DNA from: Candidatus Sumerlaeota bacterium
Lineage (GTDB): Bacteria; Sumerlaeota; T1SED10-198M
DNA: 5,658 bases
Assembly: GCA_003554345.1 (NCBI GenBank)
Contig: PWGE01000441.1
Span: forward strand, 1 to 5,658
Reading direction: 5' to 3'
Shown one piece after another: positions 3,780 to 5,658 of this stretch; the first letter of the stretch is position 1, and each line of letters opens with the position of its first letter. The notes below the pieces were generated by a model, which was not told the origin of the DNA, searched no databases, and worked only from the letters and a program-made list of their open reading frames with translations. Both the position numbers and the translations under genes were made by a program.

Positions 3780-5658
3780 TCACTTATGATCCTGGCACAC
3801 AATTTCTATTCCCGAAATGACAGAAGGAGCATTCCCATTAACAAACTCTATTTTTAAAATATCCTGAACTGGTATATCGGCAAATTCTTTCTTTACCAAA
3901 CGTCGAGCTCCCCCTGTTTCCTCATATATATCAAAGCCTTCCAGCACCTTTTCTCCCTGCACCTTAACATCAAACCGTCGCTCTCCAATTCCCAGGTCTT
4001 CCGGTTCAGCAAAATACATGGTCACGTGATATGACTTCTCTTCCTCTTCAGATTCCTCATCTAACAATTTCACTTCCAGCGAATCAATACCTTTAGCACC
4101 ATAGGAAGCCACCCACTCATAGCCGTCTTCCGGATTTTCTATCCACGAAGAATGATTACGAAACCACTCATGAGAGCTTGATGTCAATTCGAGAGGCACA
4201 TCGGGACCCTGTCCATAGATTTTAGGATACTCCAGCCACAAAACGTCATTCTCACGCCGATTTCCCTGTGCACCAAAATTTATGCCAATGGTTTGTATGG
4301 GTTTTTGACCACTTTCCAGCCTGTTAAGGGTCCACATTTCTGCTTCTGGCTTGTGAACAAGCCCCAATGAGGTCTGAAGTTGATAAGAACAGGTACACGT
4401 TCTCGTATATTCAGGGGCATTCAATAATCCATCTGCGGCAATAAGGTTATTCGTACAACCAGAACGAAAACCGCCAAAGTTACCAGTGCCTCCTAAATTT
4501 TTCAAATCATGAAATCCGGCAGCACCAGAACGAAAATTGATCATATGCCGACTGGCATTCATAGTACCACACCCATAATATCTATGATAAGACCAGCGGT
4601 ATTCTTCGCCTGTAAGTGGATGCTTTTGCAACATCACTTCGCCTGTTTCAGGATGTATTGCTCGTTGTCCGGGATTCCCCGGGATAATCATATCGGGATG
4701 CAGTCCCAGAGGACCGGTGTATCTTTCCCGGTAAGTCCATTTTTCATCACCACTTTGCCCGCAATGGGCTTTCAGCCTTTCACGGGGCTCATCTGGCGGC
4801 ACTCCCCGGGCACCATGTCTGCCCCCCTGCAACAGGGTATTATATTCTTCATAGTATCCTAACCATGTCCCGAAAACGTCTTCCTCCTCCCGCCAGAGTT
4901 CTCTGCCTGTGCGGATATCAAAAGCGAGCAGATGAGATTCCTCTTCCACTTCTACGCCTCTCCTCTCAAGAAGTTCCCGGGCCCCGCTGGAAATTCCATC
5001 AATGGTAAATAATTTCCCGTCACCTGCTACTATGGCATTATGTCGGAAACCAACCTGTTCAGCTTTCCGGGCCCAATGAACACCTCCATCATATCGATCC
5101 ATGACCAGAATAATGCTGCTGGAAGTGGCATTCCAATTCTCGGTATTGCCAATTTCTCCATCATCAAATATCTGGGGATCAATGGTGGCAATTAAAAGAT
5201 CTTCCCAGACCATCACATGACCCCATTCCGGGTTGCGAACTTCTTCAAGGGGAGGGATGCGAAATTCAACCTCTACTTCCCCGCTAGAAGGGTCAAGACA
5301 GTAAAGTTTGTCTTCATATATAACGTACACTCCATCCTCTTTGGAAACATAAGGACTTCCTATAAAATTTGCGCCCGGATGATTTGGCATATACACTTCT
5401 TGTCCATCCCGAAAACGTCTTTCATGCTCAAGAGTGGTAAAAGGATGTCCGATTTCTGGAAAATCTTTTACCCATAATTCGCGCCCGGTATACACACAAC
5501 GAGCACTCAGGGTATCAATGCCAAGGATAAACAGTTTACCCCCTGCTACTTGAGGAATAGGACCATTACCATGCCTCGGAAGAGTATTTTTATTAGAGGG
5601 GCCGCCGAACCACAAAACTCCCATAGGCGCTCTGACCAGATCATCATCAGAGTAGGTA
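3780..5658 (-). CDS. PQQ/BamB-like beta-propeller protein with C-terminal malectin-like domain (5' end cut by window edge)
   Basis: The frame stays open to 5658, giving 625 visible residues. The Met at 5624 is internal: TYSDDDLVRAP precedes it in frame and fits the family, so the true start is outside. Counting from the first visible codon, propeller-type repeats occur at about 37-67 (YTGRELW), 103-135 (LYCLDPSSGEV), 154-200 (MDRYDGGVHW), 208-258 (LLAFDIRTGRELW), 272-311 and 322-357; the DxxTGxxLW pattern is typical of PQQ/BamB-like blades. A Gly/Cys-rich stretch follows (about 360-440: YYGCGTMN, FRSGCTNN, TRTCTCSY). Residues about 456-622 look malectin-like, from GINFGAQG through VTMYFAEPED and RRFDVKVQGEKVLEGFDI to ISGIEIV. 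From memory, proteins of this layout are common in Planctomycetota and Lentisphaerota, with no established role. No dehydrogenase motif or PQQ ligand set was seen. It is probably exported, but the signal peptide is out of view. The TGA at 3782-3780 is 44 bases before the CBM9 start. Confidence 0.87.
   Translation of the reverse strand, partial: TYSDDDLVRAPMGVLWFGGPSNKNTLPRHGNGPIPQVAGGKLFILGIDTLSARCVYTGRELWVKDFPEIGHPFTTLEHERRFRDGQEVYMPNHPGANFIGSPYVSKEDGVYVIYEDKLYCLDPSSGEVEVEFRIPPLEEVRNPEWGHVMVWEDLLIATIDPQIFDDGEIGNTENWNATSSSIILVMDRYDGGVHWARKAEQVGFRHNAIVAGDGKLFTIDGISSGARELLERRGVEVEEESHLLAFDIRTGRELWREEEDVFGTWLGYYEEYNTLLQGGRHGARGVPPDEPRERLKAHCGQSGDEKWTYRERYTGPLGLHPDMIIPGNPGQRAIHPETGEVMLQKHPLTGEEYRWSYHRYYGCGTMNASRHMINFRSGAAGFHDLKNLGGTGNFGGFRSGCTNNLIAADGLLNAPEYTRTCTCSYQLQTSLGLVHKPEAEMWTLNRLESGQKPIQTIGINFGAQGNRRENDVLWLEYPKIYGQGPDVPLELTSSSHEWFRNHSSWIENPEDGYEWVASYGAKGIDSLEVKLLDEESEEEEKSYHVTMYFAEPEDLGIGERRFDVKVQGEKVLEGFDIYEETGGARRLVKKEFADIPVQDILKIEFVNGNAPSVISGIEIVCQDHK

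Noticed and set aside
3736-3783. GTG start at 3783 for the CBM9 gene, overlapping the previous stop
   Set aside because: It would add 16 charged residues before a textbook signal peptide. The ATG at 3735 has AGGAG at proper spacing and directly starts the signal peptide.
4390-4400. TCTC with paired cysteines (CxC), considered as a c-type heme site
   Set aside because: The pattern is CxC without the CxxCH needed for covalent heme, and no His follows at the right place.
4670-4690. Short inverted CCGGG/CCCGG repeat inside the propeller gene, considered as a terminator
   Set aside because: It is inside a continuous coding frame, has no run of U after it and encodes ordinary Pro/Gly residues.
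4509-4862. Open frame of 117 codons on the plus strand
   Set aside because: It lies wholly antisense to the propeller protein, which has clear family motifs there; the antisense product shows no domain and no ribosome site I could support.
5217-5477. Open frame of 86 codons on the plus strand
   Set aside because: It is antisense to the propeller repeats and has no independent support.
1-5658. tRNA, rRNA, riboswitch, CRISPR or insertion sequence signals
   Set aside because: Coding sequence covers all but about 45 bases; no tandem repeats, terminal inverted repeats, transposase motifs or structured RNA were seen by eye. The molybdenum-cofactor riboswitch sometimes found before such operons would lie outside the window.

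Overview
The window holds six genes, all read on the minus strand, so transcription runs from the high coordinates to the low ones. They are packed as one operon-like run with no terminator, RNA gene, mobile element, CRISPR array or long non-coding stretch visible. Both end genes are cut by the window edges. The first gene enters already open at 5658, and the last (an ABC ATPase) leaves at position 1 after 68 codons. The operon promoter and the operon end therefore lie outside.

In order of transcription: (A) 5658-3780, the C-terminal 625 residues of a large protein built from PQQ/BamB-like beta-propeller repeats, a Gly/Cys-rich conserved stretch and a C-terminal malectin-like domain. (B) 3735-2656, a secreted protein with a signal peptide, an unassigned beta-rich N-terminal half and a C-terminal CBM9-like domain. 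(C) 2659-1856 and (D) 1859-1017, two divergent ModA-type solute-binding proteins, each held to the membrane by an uncleaved N-terminal helix instead of a lipoprotein cysteine. (E) 1045-206, a ModB/WtpB-type ABC permease with a clear EAA loop. (F) 204-1, the start of its ATPase with Walker A GPTGAGKT. B/C and C/D share ATGA stop-start overlaps, D/E overlap by 29 bases as annotated, and E/F are one base apart. This strongly suggests coupled translation.

The transporter half looks like a molybdate/tungstate-class oxyanion importer by family. However, the binding-site residues differ between the two binding proteins and from classical ModA, so the substrate is not settled. The front half puts two probable surface or secreted carbohydrate-binding or propeller proteins in the same transcript. 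That combination is the most unusual thing here: an oxyanion-type importer with two different receptors, tied to extracellular beta-propeller/malectin and CBM9 proteins.

The organism is a bacterium of moderate GC with strong Shine-Dalgarno sites. From memory of the family, propeller-malectin proteins of this type, and binding proteins carrying a C-(A/G)-(A/S)-G-L-(R/K)-P-like motif, are frequent in Planctomycetota, Lentisphaerota, Kiritimatiellota and relatives, so a PVC-type or candidate-phylum bacterium is the best guess (low to moderate confidence). The extracytoplasmic proteins are very acidic, with protein B having about 80 Asp/Glu against about 30 Lys/Arg, which would fit a saline or haloalkaline habitat.
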